Source: Pseudoalteromonas luteoviolacea NCIMB 1942 (GTDB lineage: Bacteria > Pseudomonadota > Gammaproteobacteria > Enterobacterales > Alteromonadaceae). Taken from it: a DNA stretch of 64,000 nucleotides. A program made the translations under genes and the position numbers. The DNA lies in NCBI RefSeq assembly GCF_001625595.1, contig NZ_AUXT01000161.1, positions 1-64,000 of the forward strand, read 5' to 3'. Numbering within the stretch: position 1 is the stretch's first letter; each line of letters starts with the position of its first letter. Below are positions 1 to 8,439 of the stretch, one piece after another. The notes under the pieces were generated by a model. It had not been told where the DNA came from, did not search any database, and saw nothing but the letters and a program-made list of their open reading frames with translations.

Positions 1-36
1 TCGGCATTAAGCGTTACGCTGGCTTTTTTTGAAGGT

Positions 37-2523
37 TTATAAGTTCTCTTTAAACAGCTTATAAATACGACGGTATTCATCTAACCAACTTGAAGGCTGA
101 ACAAAACCATGAGGTTCAACTGGGTAGATCGCTGTTTCATAGTTTTCTTTTTCCAGCTCGATTAGACGTTGTACCAAACGTACAACATCTTGGAAGAATA
201 CGTTGTCATCGATCATCGGTGCGTTAATAAGCATTGGCTTATTAAGACCTTCAGCGAAGTATATTGGTGAACTTCGTCTGTAAGCGATAGGATCATCTGC
301 TGGACGGTTAAGAATGTTGGATGTATACGGGTCATTGTAATACGCCCAATCTGTAACTGGACGAAGTGCAGCACCTGCTTGGAACAGCTCAGGTTGTGTA
401 AACAGTGCCATGAAAGTCATGAAGCCACCATATGACCCACCATAAGTACCTACTGAACTTTCATCTACGTTAGCATTTTCTGCCATCCATTTTACACCGT
501 CTGCCAAATCTTGAATTTCAGGCGTACCCATTTGGCGATAAATCGCGGTTCTCCAATCACGGCCATAACCTTTTGATGCTCGGTAGTCCATATCCATTAC
601 CACATAGCCTTCACTTGCTAGTAATGAATGGAACATAAATTCGCGGAAGTATACAGACCAACCCATGTGAGAGTTTTGCAAATAACCAGCACCGTGGTTA
701 AAGATCACAGCTTTACGCTTTTTACCTGTTTCACCAGGTTTGTAATCAGCTGGATAGTAAACTTTCGCGTAGATTGGCTCATCAGTATGGCTTGATGGTA
801 CTGCTACAATTTTAGGTGCAATTAGCTTCTTGTTTAGGAAGTTATCAGAAACAGTATTGGTCAGGCGCTTAGGCTGAGTCCCTGGTTTTGCATCCGCAAC
901 ATAAAGCTCGGTTGGCATCATGATCGTTGAGTGTCTAAGTAGAAGTTTTGACTCGTCTGGACTCAACGAAAAGTCAGTCATACCATTCAAATCAGTGATG
1001 GCTTCTTTCTTTTTCGTTTTTACGTCTACTGAATAAACTTCGTAAATACCTGGGTGATCAACATTAGCTTTAAAGAAAAACTGACTGTTGTCTTTTGTAA
1101 GCTTTGGCTCTGAAACAACAAACTTACCAGAAGTCAGTTGTTTTGCTTTACCGTCGATTGGTTTTACGTATAGGTGACTGTAGCCGCTTTCTTCTGAAAG
1201 GAAGTACAGCGAGTCTTCACCGTTTAACCAGCCAAAATCATTGTACGCGTAGTTTACCCAAGCACTATCATGAAGCCTATGCTGTGGCGTTAGCTCTCCT
1301 TTTTCAAAGTCCATCGTAGTAAGCCAACGGTCTTTATTGTCCCAAGCTTTGAACATCAAAGCCACTTCGTCGCCAGCACTGTTCCATTGAATTGGAGATT
1401 GAGACCAGTACCAGTCACGCATTAATTTGATTGCACGTGGAGACTTTTCAGATTTATAGCTTTCACCAATTGCTTCTGCGTTTTCTTTTTTTACCGCAGC
1501 CAGTACATCTTCATCGAACCCTGGAAGAGTTTCGAAGCCAACTGACTTCTGAGTATCTGTGGCTAAATCAACGTAAATAACTTCAACTTCAACCGGCTTG
1601 TTATCTGCAACGCGGCTACGCGCAGGAACTGGGTCGATGTTGCCATCTTGACCAATATAATTTGGCATCATGTCTTTTTCTGTAGATTGAGAGTAAACAT
1701 TGTGTTCACTTACAACTACAATCAATTTGTCGCCCTTTGGAGAAAGACTTGCATCAACAAGGTTATTACCTTCACCAAGGTAAATGTGCTTATTAGCAAT
1801 TGATAGGTTTTGGTCTTTAATTTCAGCCTTGCGAGCTTCAGCATCTAGTGAATTTTTGTGCGTTAGCGCAACATAATCGATTAGCTTGTGCTGTTCTTTT
1901 GCAATATAAGTACTAGGTTCTTGCGTACCCTTTGGCTTATTTCCGTTATGCAGTTTGACCAACTCAGAAGTTAGCCCAGTTTCAACATTGACAGAAAAAA
2001 AGGTGTTGTCCACTCTATAGGCCAAGTCACCAGACAACATAAACTGCACGATGCGCTCTTGAGCAGAAGTCTTGGTTAGCTGCTTAACTTTATTAGTGCG
2101 AAGATCTTTAACAAAGATATTGCCTTTGAAAGTATACGCTTGGAAGCGCCCATCATTTGAGTAAATCGCGCTGCCATTGCCTACTTCGTGTAAATCTGAG
2201 AGCGAAACTTGATTGATACCTTTATTGCTATCAATCGCAAATGTATCTCTTAATTGATTACCTTTTTTCTTTTGACCGAAATAAATAGTGCTGCTGTCAG
2301 CGCCCCAGAATGCACTTTCTGGAGTACGGCTAATCCAATCAGGATCTGCCATTGCTTGTTCTAGGGTGATATGCTCACTACCAAAATCTAATGGCGTTTG
2401 TACAATTGGTGCTACGACTGGTGCTTTAGAAATAGCAACTTCTGTATTAGAAGTCTGGCTTGTTGTTTGACAACCTGTCAGCAGTAATCCTGCCACAGCA
2501 ATGCTCAAAAGGGATTTTTTCAT
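37..2523 (-). CDS. S9 family prolyl oligopeptidase/DPP-IV-like lipoprotein
   Basis: 828 residues. The N-terminus is a lipoprotein signal ending in a lipobox (LLTGC, Cys18), so the enzyme should be anchored outside the cytoplasmic membrane. A long beta-propeller-like region (about 60-580) precedes a C-terminal alpha/beta-hydrolase domain. The catalytic triad is readable: Ser697 in GGSYGG, Asp772 or Asp773 in MIDDN, His805 in EPHGF. The architecture is that of S9B/S9C exopeptidases that trim short peptides, often after proline or alanine; substrate specificity cannot be read here. It stands alone, with a 134-bp gap to the terminator of the next minus-strand gene. Family assignment is firm, physiological role (peptide scavenging) is inferred. 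Confidence 0.93.
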   Translation of the reverse strand: MKKSLLSIAVAGLLLTGCQTTSQTSNTEVAISKAPVVAPIVQTPLDFGSEHITLEQAMADPDWISRTPESAFWGADSSTIYFGQKKKGNQLRDTFAIDSNKGINQVSLSDLHEVGNGSAIYSNDGRFQAYTFKGNIFVKDLRTNKVKQLTKTSAQERIVQFMLSGDLAYRVDNTFFSVNVETGLTSELVKLHNGNKPKGTQEPSTYIAKEQHKLIDYVALTHKNSLDAEARKAEIKDQNLSIANKHIYLGEGNNLVDASLSPKGDKLIVVVSEHNVYSQSTEKDMMPNYIGQDGNIDPVPARSRVADNKPVEVEVIYVDLATDTQKSVGFETLPGFDEDVLAAVKKENAEAIGESYKSEKSPRAIKLMRDWYWSQSPIQWNSAGDEVALMFKAWDNKDRWLTTMDFEKGELTPQHRLHDSAWVNYAYNDFGWLNGEDSLYFLSEESGYSHLYVKPIDGKAKQLTSGKFVVSEPKLTKDNSQFFFKANVDHPGIYEVYSVDVKTKKKEAITDLNGMTDFSLSPDESKLLLRHSTIMMPTELYVADAKPGTQPKRLTNTVSDNFLNKKLIAPKIVAVPSSHTDEPIYAKVYYPADYKPGETGKKRKAVIFNHGAGYLQNSHMGWSVYFREFMFHSLLASEGYVVMDMDYRASKGYGRDWRTAIYRQMGTPEIQDLADGVKWMAENANVDESSVGTYGGSYGGFMTFMALFTQPELFQAGAALRPVTDWAYYNDPYTSNILNRPADDPIAYRRSSPIYFAEGLNKPMLINAPMIDDNVFFQDVVRLVQRLIELEKENYETAIYPVEPHGFVQPSSWLDEYRRIYKLFKENL

Positions 2524-2657
2524 CAGAGCTCTTCTTTTAATTTATAAATCTGGCTAATTTAATCAGAAGATAGAGCAACATTCGACTGGTTTAAGACAAA
2601 TAAACAAAGTTTTTAGCTTGGTGGCAAAGTTTGGGACGGCTTAGATACTTTTTAGAC

Positions 2658-2684
2658 AAAAAAAGGCCAGTAAAGCTACTGGCC
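2658..2684 (-). terminator. Rho-independent terminator of the YeiH-like gene
   Basis: On the minus strand an 8-bp perfect stem (GGCCAGTA / TACTGGCC) with a 4-nt loop is followed by seven T residues. It lies about 120 bp downstream of the YeiH-like stop codon. Confidence 0.85.
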
Positions 2685-2801
2685 AAATACTCTCTGCGCT
2701 CACATAGTCGTTGATGGACAACGAGTATGAAATGAGGCATATCCACGCCTCAATTACTCTGACTTGAGTAATATAAAAAAGTTCAAAAAAATTTGGTAAA
2801 T

Positions 2802-3758
2802 TTATTGAATAATTCCGTCAAAAATTAGTAGCAGTAATACTGAACTCACGATAATCCATAAAACTAAAGCCATTACAAAAGGTTGCCAACCACATTGCTT
2901 AAGCACTTGCTTTGATATCCCTGCACCGATTAGAAATAAAGTCCCAACAAGCAACTCTTTAGCAATGGAGTAGCATGTATCCCATATACCTTTATACTCT
3001 GGGAGCATCGTATTAATGGCTGCAGCCAATAAAAATCCAACAATAAATAACGGAATGCTAGCGCGCTCTTCAGAACGCCAAAATACGCCCGCTAGTGCTG
3101 TATATGGCACAATCCACATAGCACGTGTTAGCTTGATCGTAGTAGCCATTGCCAAGGCTACTGGCCCATAAGCAGCCGCCGCGCCAACAACACTACTGGT
3201 ATCGTGTATCGCTAATGCACTCCAAAGTGCAAATTGACTTTCAGTTAATTCAAAGTAGTGGCCAAGCCATGGGAAGATTAACAAGCCCGCGGCATTCAAA
3301 GAGAATACAGTTGCCAATGCAACTGCAATCTCGTCTTGTTTTGCTTTTATAACAGGTGCCATCGCCGCAATAGCGCTACCACCACAAATCGCAGTGCCAA
3401 AAGAAATGAGTGTACCAGTATTGCGATTGAGCTTAAAAAGCTGAGTTAATATCTCACCTAGACCGATTATCGCGGTGATGCTAACAATGGTTAAAACCAA
3501 TGAGCTTCGCCCTACTTCTATCACTTGCATTACATCAACATTAAATCCTAGGCCGACAACAGATATTTTAAGCAGCCATTTAGACAGCGTTGCACTTTGT
3601 TCTTCAAATGGGTTTTTAAGACATAGAGCAAAACCAATGCCAAAAAGTAATGCTAAAGCAGAACCCACAAAAGGCGTTACACACAAGAAAAAGAAAGCAA
3701 CAAACGAAATTTTTAGGACTAATGAATTGTTTGAATTTAAGAAGTTACTCTTAAGCAT
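2802..3758 (-). CDS. YeiH/UPF0324 family putative sulfate exporter
   Basis: 318 residues, almost entirely hydrophobic, with about ten predicted membrane segments. The GTLISFGTAICGGSAIAAMAPVI stretch and the HDTSSVVGAAAAYGP stretch are typical of the UPF0324 (YeiH/PSE, PF03601) inner-membrane family. E. coli YeiH is regulated by a LysR protein and proposed to export small anions, but transport is not well established for the family. No LysR partner is adjacent here. It lies downstream of purEK but is separated from it by a strong terminator, so it should have its own promoter in the short 3759-3776 gap or arise from read-through. Confidence 0.85.
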   Translation of the reverse strand: MLKSNFLNSNNSLVLKISFVAFFFLCVTPFVGSALALLFGIGFALCLKNPFEEQSATLSKWLLKISVVGLGFNVDVMQVIEVGRSSLVLTIVSITAIIGLGEILTQLFKLNRNTGTLISFGTAICGGSAIAAMAPVIKAKQDEIAVALATVFSLNAAGLLIFPWLGHYFELTESQFALWSALAIHDTSSVVGAAAAYGPVALAMATTIKLTRAMWIVPYTALAGVFWRSEERASIPLFIVGFLLAAAINTMLPEYKGIWDTCYSIAKELLVGTLFLIGAGISKQVLKQCGWQPFVMALVLWIIVSSVLLLLIFDGIIQ

Positions 3759-3776
3759 ATTAATTACACTTGTAAT

Positions 3777-3804
3777 AAAAAAGCCGAGCTTGAGCTCGGC
3801 TTTT
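3777..3804 (-). terminator. Terminator of purEK (also symmetric)
   Basis: AAGCCGAGC / GCTCGGCTT stem with a TTGA loop and T-runs on both sides; on the minus strand it begins directly after the purK stop codon. It separates purEK from the YeiH-like gene. Confidence 0.9.
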
Positions 3805-3805
3805 C

Positions 3806-4954
3806 TTAGTTTAGAATTAACGCATGACTGGTGTCTTGCACTCCTGGATAGTCATCTTCGGGTAGTATATCTGCCAATTCAGCTAGCCTTTCACCTAATT
3901 GATGGAGGTTGTCTGCCGAGACATTGATATGTCCCATTTTTCTCCCAGGTTTTGCTTGCTTCCCATACCAATGACTAGAACAGCCGGGTACAGACAGTAC
4001 GGTATGAGGTATAGATTCTTGTCCCAGTACATTAATCATAGCTGTTGGCCGGAGCAAGCTTGTAGAGCCAGTTGGCAGACCTGTAATCGCACGCATGTGA
4101 TTTTCAAACTGACTAGTTTGACAACCTTGCTGCGTCCAGTGTCCCGAGTTGTGCACCCGTGGTGCAATCTCGTTTACAAGTAGCTGACCTCCAACATCGA
4201 AAAACTCGATTGCAAGCACGCCTACGTAATTAAGCTGTGTAGCAAGCTTCTCAAATGCAGCTTCTGCCTGGCCTTGTATTGCAGCTTTTTCTTTACCAGC
4301 TATAGATAAAGTTAATACGCCATTGGTGTGTTGGTTTTCAGTAAGTGGATATACTTTACACTCACCATCTTTACTGCGTACACCGATGATTGAAACTTCT
4401 CTGTCAAAAGGGATCATTTTTTCAGCGATGATTGAGTGTGGTGCACTTAGCGTACCAGATTCAATAAAGCCTGCCATCTCAGACCATACCCGCTCAACCT
4501 GATCTTCAGATTTTAATCGCCATTGACCCTTACCATCATATCCAGCTTGGCAGGTTTTAATGACGAGTGGCATACCGAGTTTGTCTACAGCTGCTAAAAA
4601 ATGGCTTTTTTCTGTTATCAGAGCATATGGCGCACATGACACCTGCGCTTCGTCTAACAATACTTTTTCTTTGCTGCGATCGCCTCCCGTCGCAATTGAA
4701 CGTGCACCTGGGTAGAATTTACCACTAGATTCACAAATCGCGAGAACATCTTCGGGGATGTGCTCAAACTCTGCTGTAATAGCAAATGAACGCTCGACTT
4801 CTTGCTCAAGCGTTGAGTTTGACACTTCAAATGTCACAGGGTTAATTACTTGTTTTGTACTTACATCATAAGCCAAAACTTCTATGCCGAGATGAATTGA
4901 TGAAAGACTCATCATTCTTGCTAGCTGCCCAGCGCCTAAAACTAAGACTCTCAT
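3806..4954 (-). CDS. purK: N5-carboxyaminoimidazole ribonucleotide synthase PurK
   Basis: 382 residues with an ATP-grasp fold. The N-terminal GAGQLARMM nucleotide-binding turn, the KTCQAGYDGKGQW ATP-grasp segment (about 133-145) and the NEIAPRVHNSGHWT metal/ATP site (about 262-275) are diagnostic. It uses ATP and bicarbonate to carboxylate AIR to N5-CAIR in purine synthesis, in the cytoplasm. Its ATG begins 1 bp after the purE stop, so the two genes are very probably co-translated. Length is normal for the family. Confidence 0.97.
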   Translation of the reverse strand: MRVLVLGAGQLARMMSLSSIHLGIEVLAYDVSTKQVINPVTFEVSNSTLEQEVERSFAITAEFEHIPEDVLAICESSGKFYPGARSIATGGDRSKEKVLLDEAQVSCAPYALITEKSHFLAAVDKLGMPLVIKTCQAGYDGKGQWRLKSEDQVERVWSEMAGFIESGTLSAPHSIIAEKMIPFDREVSIIGVRSKDGECKVYPLTENQHTNGVLTLSIAGKEKAAIQGQAEAAFEKLATQLNYVGVLAIEFFDVGGQLLVNEIAPRVHNSGHWTQQGCQTSQFENHMRAITGLPTGSTSLLRPTAMINVLGQESIPHTVLSVPGCSSHWYGKQAKPGRKMGHINVSADNLHQLGERLAELADILPEDDYPGVQDTSHALILN

Positions 4955-4955
4955 A

Positions 4956-5438
4956 TTATTCTGCAGGATTTGGGTTAGCTAAAATTGTTTCTGTTTGAGC
5001 TTTGCGGAACGCTTCAACTTTCTCGAAGATCTCAGGTTGCTGACAACCCAATATTTGCGCGGCTAATAGACCCGCATTGGCTGCGCCAGCATCGCCGATT
5101 GCTAAAGTACCTACAGCTACGCCTTTAGGCATTTGGCAAATCGAGAGTAACGAGTCTACCCCGTTTAATGTTTTCGATTTTACTGGTACACCCAATACAG
5201 GTAGGCTTGTGAAAGCCGCTGCCATACCCGGCAAGTGCGCTGCACCACCCGCACCCGCGATGATTACTTTAATACCACGTTCTGCCGCCGTCGTTGCATA
5301 ATCGGCCAATAATTGAGGAGTGCGATGAGCTGAAACTACTTTTGTTTCATATTCGATGCCAAACTTATCTAACATATCCGCCGCATGTTGCATTGTAGGC
5401 CAATCTGATTTTGAACCCATAATAATGCCAACCGTCAT
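4956..5438 (-). CDS. purE: N5-CAIR mutase PurE
   Basis: 160 residues. The class I PurE motifs GSKSDWPTM (9-17), VSAHRTP (39-45) and [12 protein letters not shown] (about 62-73) are intact, including the catalytic His in SAHRTP. It converts N5-CAIR to CAIR and passes the pathway on from PurK, which is encoded immediately downstream. A start ATG at 5436-5438 has the purine-rich sequence AGGAAA just upstream. I could not identify a convincing PurR box in the 100 bp upstream. Confidence 0.97.
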   Translation of the reverse strand: MTVGIIMGSKSDWPTMQHAADMLDKFGIEYETKVVSAHRTPQLLADYATTAAERGIKVIIAGAGGAAHLPGMAAAFTSLPVLGVPVKSKTLNGVDSLLSICQMPKGVAVGTLAIGDAGAANAGLLAAQILGCQQPEIFEKVEAFRKAQTETILANPNPAE

Positions 5439-5549
5439 AATATTTCCTCAATTCTAAATTAAACGATACTTACTACAGCGCTAAAGGGGTTGCGCCGAAA
5501 TCGCAAGTATTATACCCGAGAGAAAAGTTAAAGCGAACAGCATAAATGT

Positions 5550-5574
5550 AAAAAACCGCTAAGTGCGGTTTTTT
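5550..5574 (-). terminator. Bidirectional-looking terminator
   Basis: AAAAAACCGC / GCGGTTTTTT around a TAAGT loop. It lies 60 bp downstream of the minus-strand small membrane protein gene and therefore most likely ends that transcript before the purE promoter region. Confidence 0.8.
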
Positions 5575-5634
5575 GTTGTAAACATCTGGGATTTCAATGT
5601 TTTTTGCTACAGAACAATTAGGTGAAATGATTGC

Positions 5635-5847
5635 TTATGCCACCTCCCCCTGCTCGGTTGGTTCTTCGTGTTTCGTTTCGCTATAAGCTGCTTTCCAATG
5701 TTGTTTAAAGGCTTTTGGGCCAAGTATCAAAAATAGCAAAGCTAGCCCACCTGGCAGAAGAGCTACTTTTAAGGCAGGACCCAATACATAGCTATAAAAA
5801 AATATAAATGGCAGGAAAATTAAAGACCCTAAAATTTGCGTTATCAT
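5635..5847 (-). CDS. Small membrane protein, putative TetR-controlled gene
   Basis: About 70 residues with two hydrophobic helices (roughly 7-28 and 31-47) and a charged, acidic cytoplasmic tail ending GEQGEVA-like. I do not recognise a named family. ATG at 5845-5847 is preferred over the in-frame TTG just upstream because a GGGGG tract lies at ribosome-binding distance. The gene is divergent from a TetR-family regulator, and the shared intergenic region holds a perfect 19-bp inverted repeat, so it is the probable regulatory target. Function unknown; it could be a small efflux accessory or a membrane stress protein. Confidence 0.7.
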   Translation of the reverse strand: MITQILGSLIFLPFIFFYSYVLGPALKVALLPGGLALLFLILGPKAFKQHWKAAYSETKHEEPTEQGEVA

Positions 5848-5860
5848 CAAATACCCCCTG

Positions 5861-5904
5861 TTAATTGAGCGTGCTCATTTAATTTAATGAGCACGCTCAA
5901 TTAA
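5861..5904. promoter_or_regulatory. Double TetR-type operator (perfect 19-bp inverted repeat)
   Basis: Two 19-bp arms (5861-5879 and 5886-5904) are exact reverse complements around a 6-bp AT spacer. Each arm itself contains a near-palindrome TGAGC-NN-GCTCA, the kind of site a TetR dimer binds, so two dimers may sit here. It lies between the small membrane protein and the TetR gene and probably controls both. Confidence 0.75.
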
Positions 5905-5982
5905 GTCAAGTGAAAGATATCTTTATCACATTGCCGAGGTTTTATGATATTCTCCGTACAATCTACAAAACATTGATTTAAT

Positions 5983-6507
5983 ATGAAAAAAAGAGAGAAA
6001 ACAGCACAGAAAATTCTTGACGTAAGCTGGCAACTTTTTCAAGATCTTGGCTATGCGGAAACGACAACGAGGCAGATAGCAACTCACGCTTCTGTTGCTA
6101 CTGGTACTGTTTTTAGTCACTTCCCCAATAAGATTGATATTTTGAAATTAGCAATGCATCAGCAAATTGATGCAGTTATTGCAAAGGCACATGATGAGAA
6201 CGAGCAAACTAGCCCAAGGTTAAGACTGCGCCACTATGCTAAATACCTATATGGCTTCTATTGTGAGAACAGGTCTTTCAGCAAAGAGCTATTAAAGGAC
6301 CTAATGTGGCATAGCCAGTACTTTGAACAGCAAGTAGATAGTTTTAAACAGATGCTTTTCGAAGGGCATAAATACGATGATATGAAAGCTTCTGCTATGA
6401 TGGACTGCTATTTTATGACTTTACTTCGTGGTCTAAATGACGAAGCGCTATCCCCTGTTCAAATGGTGTCAATTTTAACGGCAAAGCTTCAAATGATACA
6501 TACCTAA
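5983..6507 (+). CDS. TetR/AcrR family transcriptional regulator
   Basis: 174 residues. The N-terminal helix-turn-helix (about 22-50: TTRQIATHASVATGTVFSHFPNK) is typical TetR, and the rest is a helical ligand-binding/dimerisation domain with no recognisable inducer specificity. It is transcribed away from the small membrane protein gene, with the operator-like inverted repeat 80-120 bp upstream of its start, which suggests autoregulation. Repression of the divergent gene is inferred from this arrangement, not shown. Confidence 0.9.
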   Translation: MKKREKTAQKILDVSWQLFQDLGYAETTTRQIATHASVATGTVFSHFPNKIDILKLAMHQQIDAVIAKAHDENEQTSPRLRLRHYAKYLYGFYCENRSFSKELLKDLMWHSQYFEQQVDSFKQMLFEGHKYDDMKASAMMDCYFMTLLRGLNDEALSPVQMVSILTAKLQMIHT

Positions 6508-6618
6508 TGTAAATGTAAGATGTGTTCTTTTAATATTTTACATTGCAACACGTTTGCCCAAATCAAATTCCCTTCCTAAGCTTAATGTTGCGCTGTAAGA
6601 CTAAATTCTACTTCTATT

Positions 6619-8406
6619 GTGAAAATATTTTTCGTGTTTTTACTGTGCTGTGGTTGGGTTGTCAGTGGCAGTGAGCTTTCAAATGCTAGCCAAACCAGTA
6701 ATTACGTAAACCTCAGCTCTCAAAGCAAATATATCCAAGACAATGACTTTGGTATTGTTGACGTACTCTCTTTGCCAGAATCTTCATGGAACGAAAATAA
6801 GTCAGATAACTTAAACTTGGGCTATACATCTCGCCATTATTGGATAAAAGTTAACTTTATTATTCCAGACGCAAACCAAACTTATTTTTTGGAAATTGGT
6901 TACCCTGTACTCGATAGTTTAAAACTGTATCTAATGCAGCAAGATGAAGTTATTAAATACGCTAAACTGGGTGACAAGTACGCATTTTCAGATAGGCCAA
7001 TACAACACCATAATTATATAATTCCTATCTCACAACAGGCTTCAGGTGAACTTGTTTTATACATCAAAATAGCGTCTTCTAGTGCGCTTCAGGTCCCTCT
7101 TCGTTTATGGTCACAGCAAAAATTTTACGAAACAGATCAAATTAATATGCTCTTCTTAGGCGTTTACTTTGGCTTGATGAGTGTTATGGCCATCTATAAC
7201 CTTCTCATGTATTTGTCACTCAGAGACAAAACACTGCTTTACTATGTTGTTTATGTCAGTGCGATCATCGCCTTTTATGTGAGCCTTTCAGGTCTCGGCT
7301 TTCGGTATTTATGGCAAAATAGCCTGTGGTGGAACGACCAATCTATCCTGTTTTTTTTAATCTCTGCCGTACTCGCTGGCACATTGTTTATTGTTAAGCT
7401 TTTGGAGCTGCGTAAAAATAGCAGAACCCTCTACTACGGATGTGTGTTTATTGCTCTGGCAGGAATTGTGTTGCTATTTCTTTCAATCTACTTTAGCTAT
7501 AGCGTGATGATCCGGGTAATAATCACCTATGCATCGCTTGCATGTTTATGGGGAGTGATCACGCGAACAGTCCGACTGTTTGAGGGCTCTCACTTTTCAA
7601 CGTATTATTCACTCGCTTGGAACGCTGCACTTTGTGGCGGAATAATCCTCGCTGCGAACAAGTTTAATTTTTTACCCAGCAACTGGTTCACAGAGCACGC
7701 TTTAACTATTGGTACAACTATTGAAGTTGCATGCTTGTCTTTCGCTATGGCTGAACGTATCAACTCGGAACGAAAAAAACGAATTGTCGCACAAGCTAAG
7801 AGTATGTCAGAGATAAGAAAAGCGAATCAACTGCTCGCAGTAGAAGTCGAGTCGCGAACAAGAGAGCTTCAAGATGCTTATGATAAGTTGAAACACACCT
7901 CTAGAATAGACGAGCTAACTCAAGTATTTAATCGAAGAAGCCTAAATGAAGCACTCAATACAGAATGCTTGCGCGCTAAACGGTTTGCTCATTCTATTAG
8001 CCTTTTAATGGTTGATATCGATCACTTTAAAAAGGTAAACGACACATACGGTCATCAATGTGGTGATAAATGCCTCTCTCATGTCGCCAGTGTATTAAAA
8101 GGAGCATGTACAAGAGCTGGAGACACAGTAACTCGGTACGGTGGTGAAGAGTTTTGTATTTTATTGCCAGAATGTAATGAGCATGACGCTCTAGAGCTTG
8201 GTGAGATAATCCGTAAAAGAACACAAGCTACAGTGGTCAGGTTTGAAGATTGCGCGATAAAAATGACCGTAAGTATTGGTGTAACCACAGGCTGGGGACA
8301 TGACTTGGAGCCGCATAAGTTAATTAAACAAGCCGACATGGCGCTCTATTGTGCAAAGCAACATGGCAGAAACCAAGTTTCTCTAGGGTCAACTTTAGAT
8401 ACATAA
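6619..8406 (+). CDS. 7TM-DISM sensor diguanylate cyclase (GGDEF)
   Basis: 595 residues. Order: signal peptide; periplasmic beta-rich 7TMR-DISMED2-like sensor (about 30-165); seven-helix 7TMR-DISM membrane module (about 180-385); short coiled-coil (about 390-430); GGDEF domain (about 430-590). The active-site GGEEF is at 508-512 and an RxxD inhibitory site (RAGD) sits exactly five residues upstream, so this should be an active, product-inhibited c-di-GMP synthase. DISMED2 domains are thought to bind carbohydrate-like ligands; the actual signal is unknown. It stands alone, followed by a stem-loop shared with the convergent PepSY gene. Confidence 0.93.
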   Translation: MKIFFVFLLCCGWVVSGSELSNASQTSNYVNLSSQSKYIQDNDFGIVDVLSLPESSWNENKSDNLNLGYTSRHYWIKVNFIIPDANQTYFLEIGYPVLDSLKLYLMQQDEVIKYAKLGDKYAFSDRPIQHHNYIIPISQQASGELVLYIKIASSSALQVPLRLWSQQKFYETDQINMLFLGVYFGLMSVMAIYNLLMYLSLRDKTLLYYVVYVSAIIAFYVSLSGLGFRYLWQNSLWWNDQSILFFLISAVLAGTLFIVKLLELRKNSRTLYYGCVFIALAGIVLLFLSIYFSYSVMIRVIITYASLACLWGVITRTVRLFEGSHFSTYYSLAWNAALCGGIILAANKFNFLPSNWFTEHALTIGTTIEVACLSFAMAERINSERKKRIVAQAKSMSEIRKANQLLAVEVESRTRELQDAYDKLKHTSRIDELTQVFNRRSLNEALNTECLRAKRFAHSISLLMVDIDHFKKVNDTYGHQCGDKCLSHVASVLKGACTRAGDTVTRYGGEEFCILLPECNEHDALELGEIIRKRTQATVVRFEDCAIKMTVSIGVTTGWGHDLEPHKLIKQADMALYCAKQHGRNQVSLGSTLDT

Positions 8407-8433
8407 GAACCAGTAGATTACCTACTGGTTCTT
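8405..8433. terminator. Stem-loop between convergent genes
   Basis: A perfect 12-bp stem (AAGAACCAGTAG / CTACTGGTTCTT) with a 5-nt loop lies between the convergent GGDEF and PepSY genes. There is no long T-run, so efficiency is uncertain. Confidence 0.65.
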
Positions 8434-8439
8434 ATGCTG

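Noticed and set aside
1..36. Terminator at the left edge (AGCGT/ACGCT followed by TTTTTTT on the plus strand)
   Set aside because: The stem is cut off or too short to support within the window.
3475..3927. 150-residue plus-strand ORF across the YeiH/purK boundary
   Set aside because: Spans a terminator and runs antisense to two well-supported genes.
8027..8339. Minus-strand ORFs inside the GGDEF gene
   Set aside because: Antisense shadows of a well-supported coding region.
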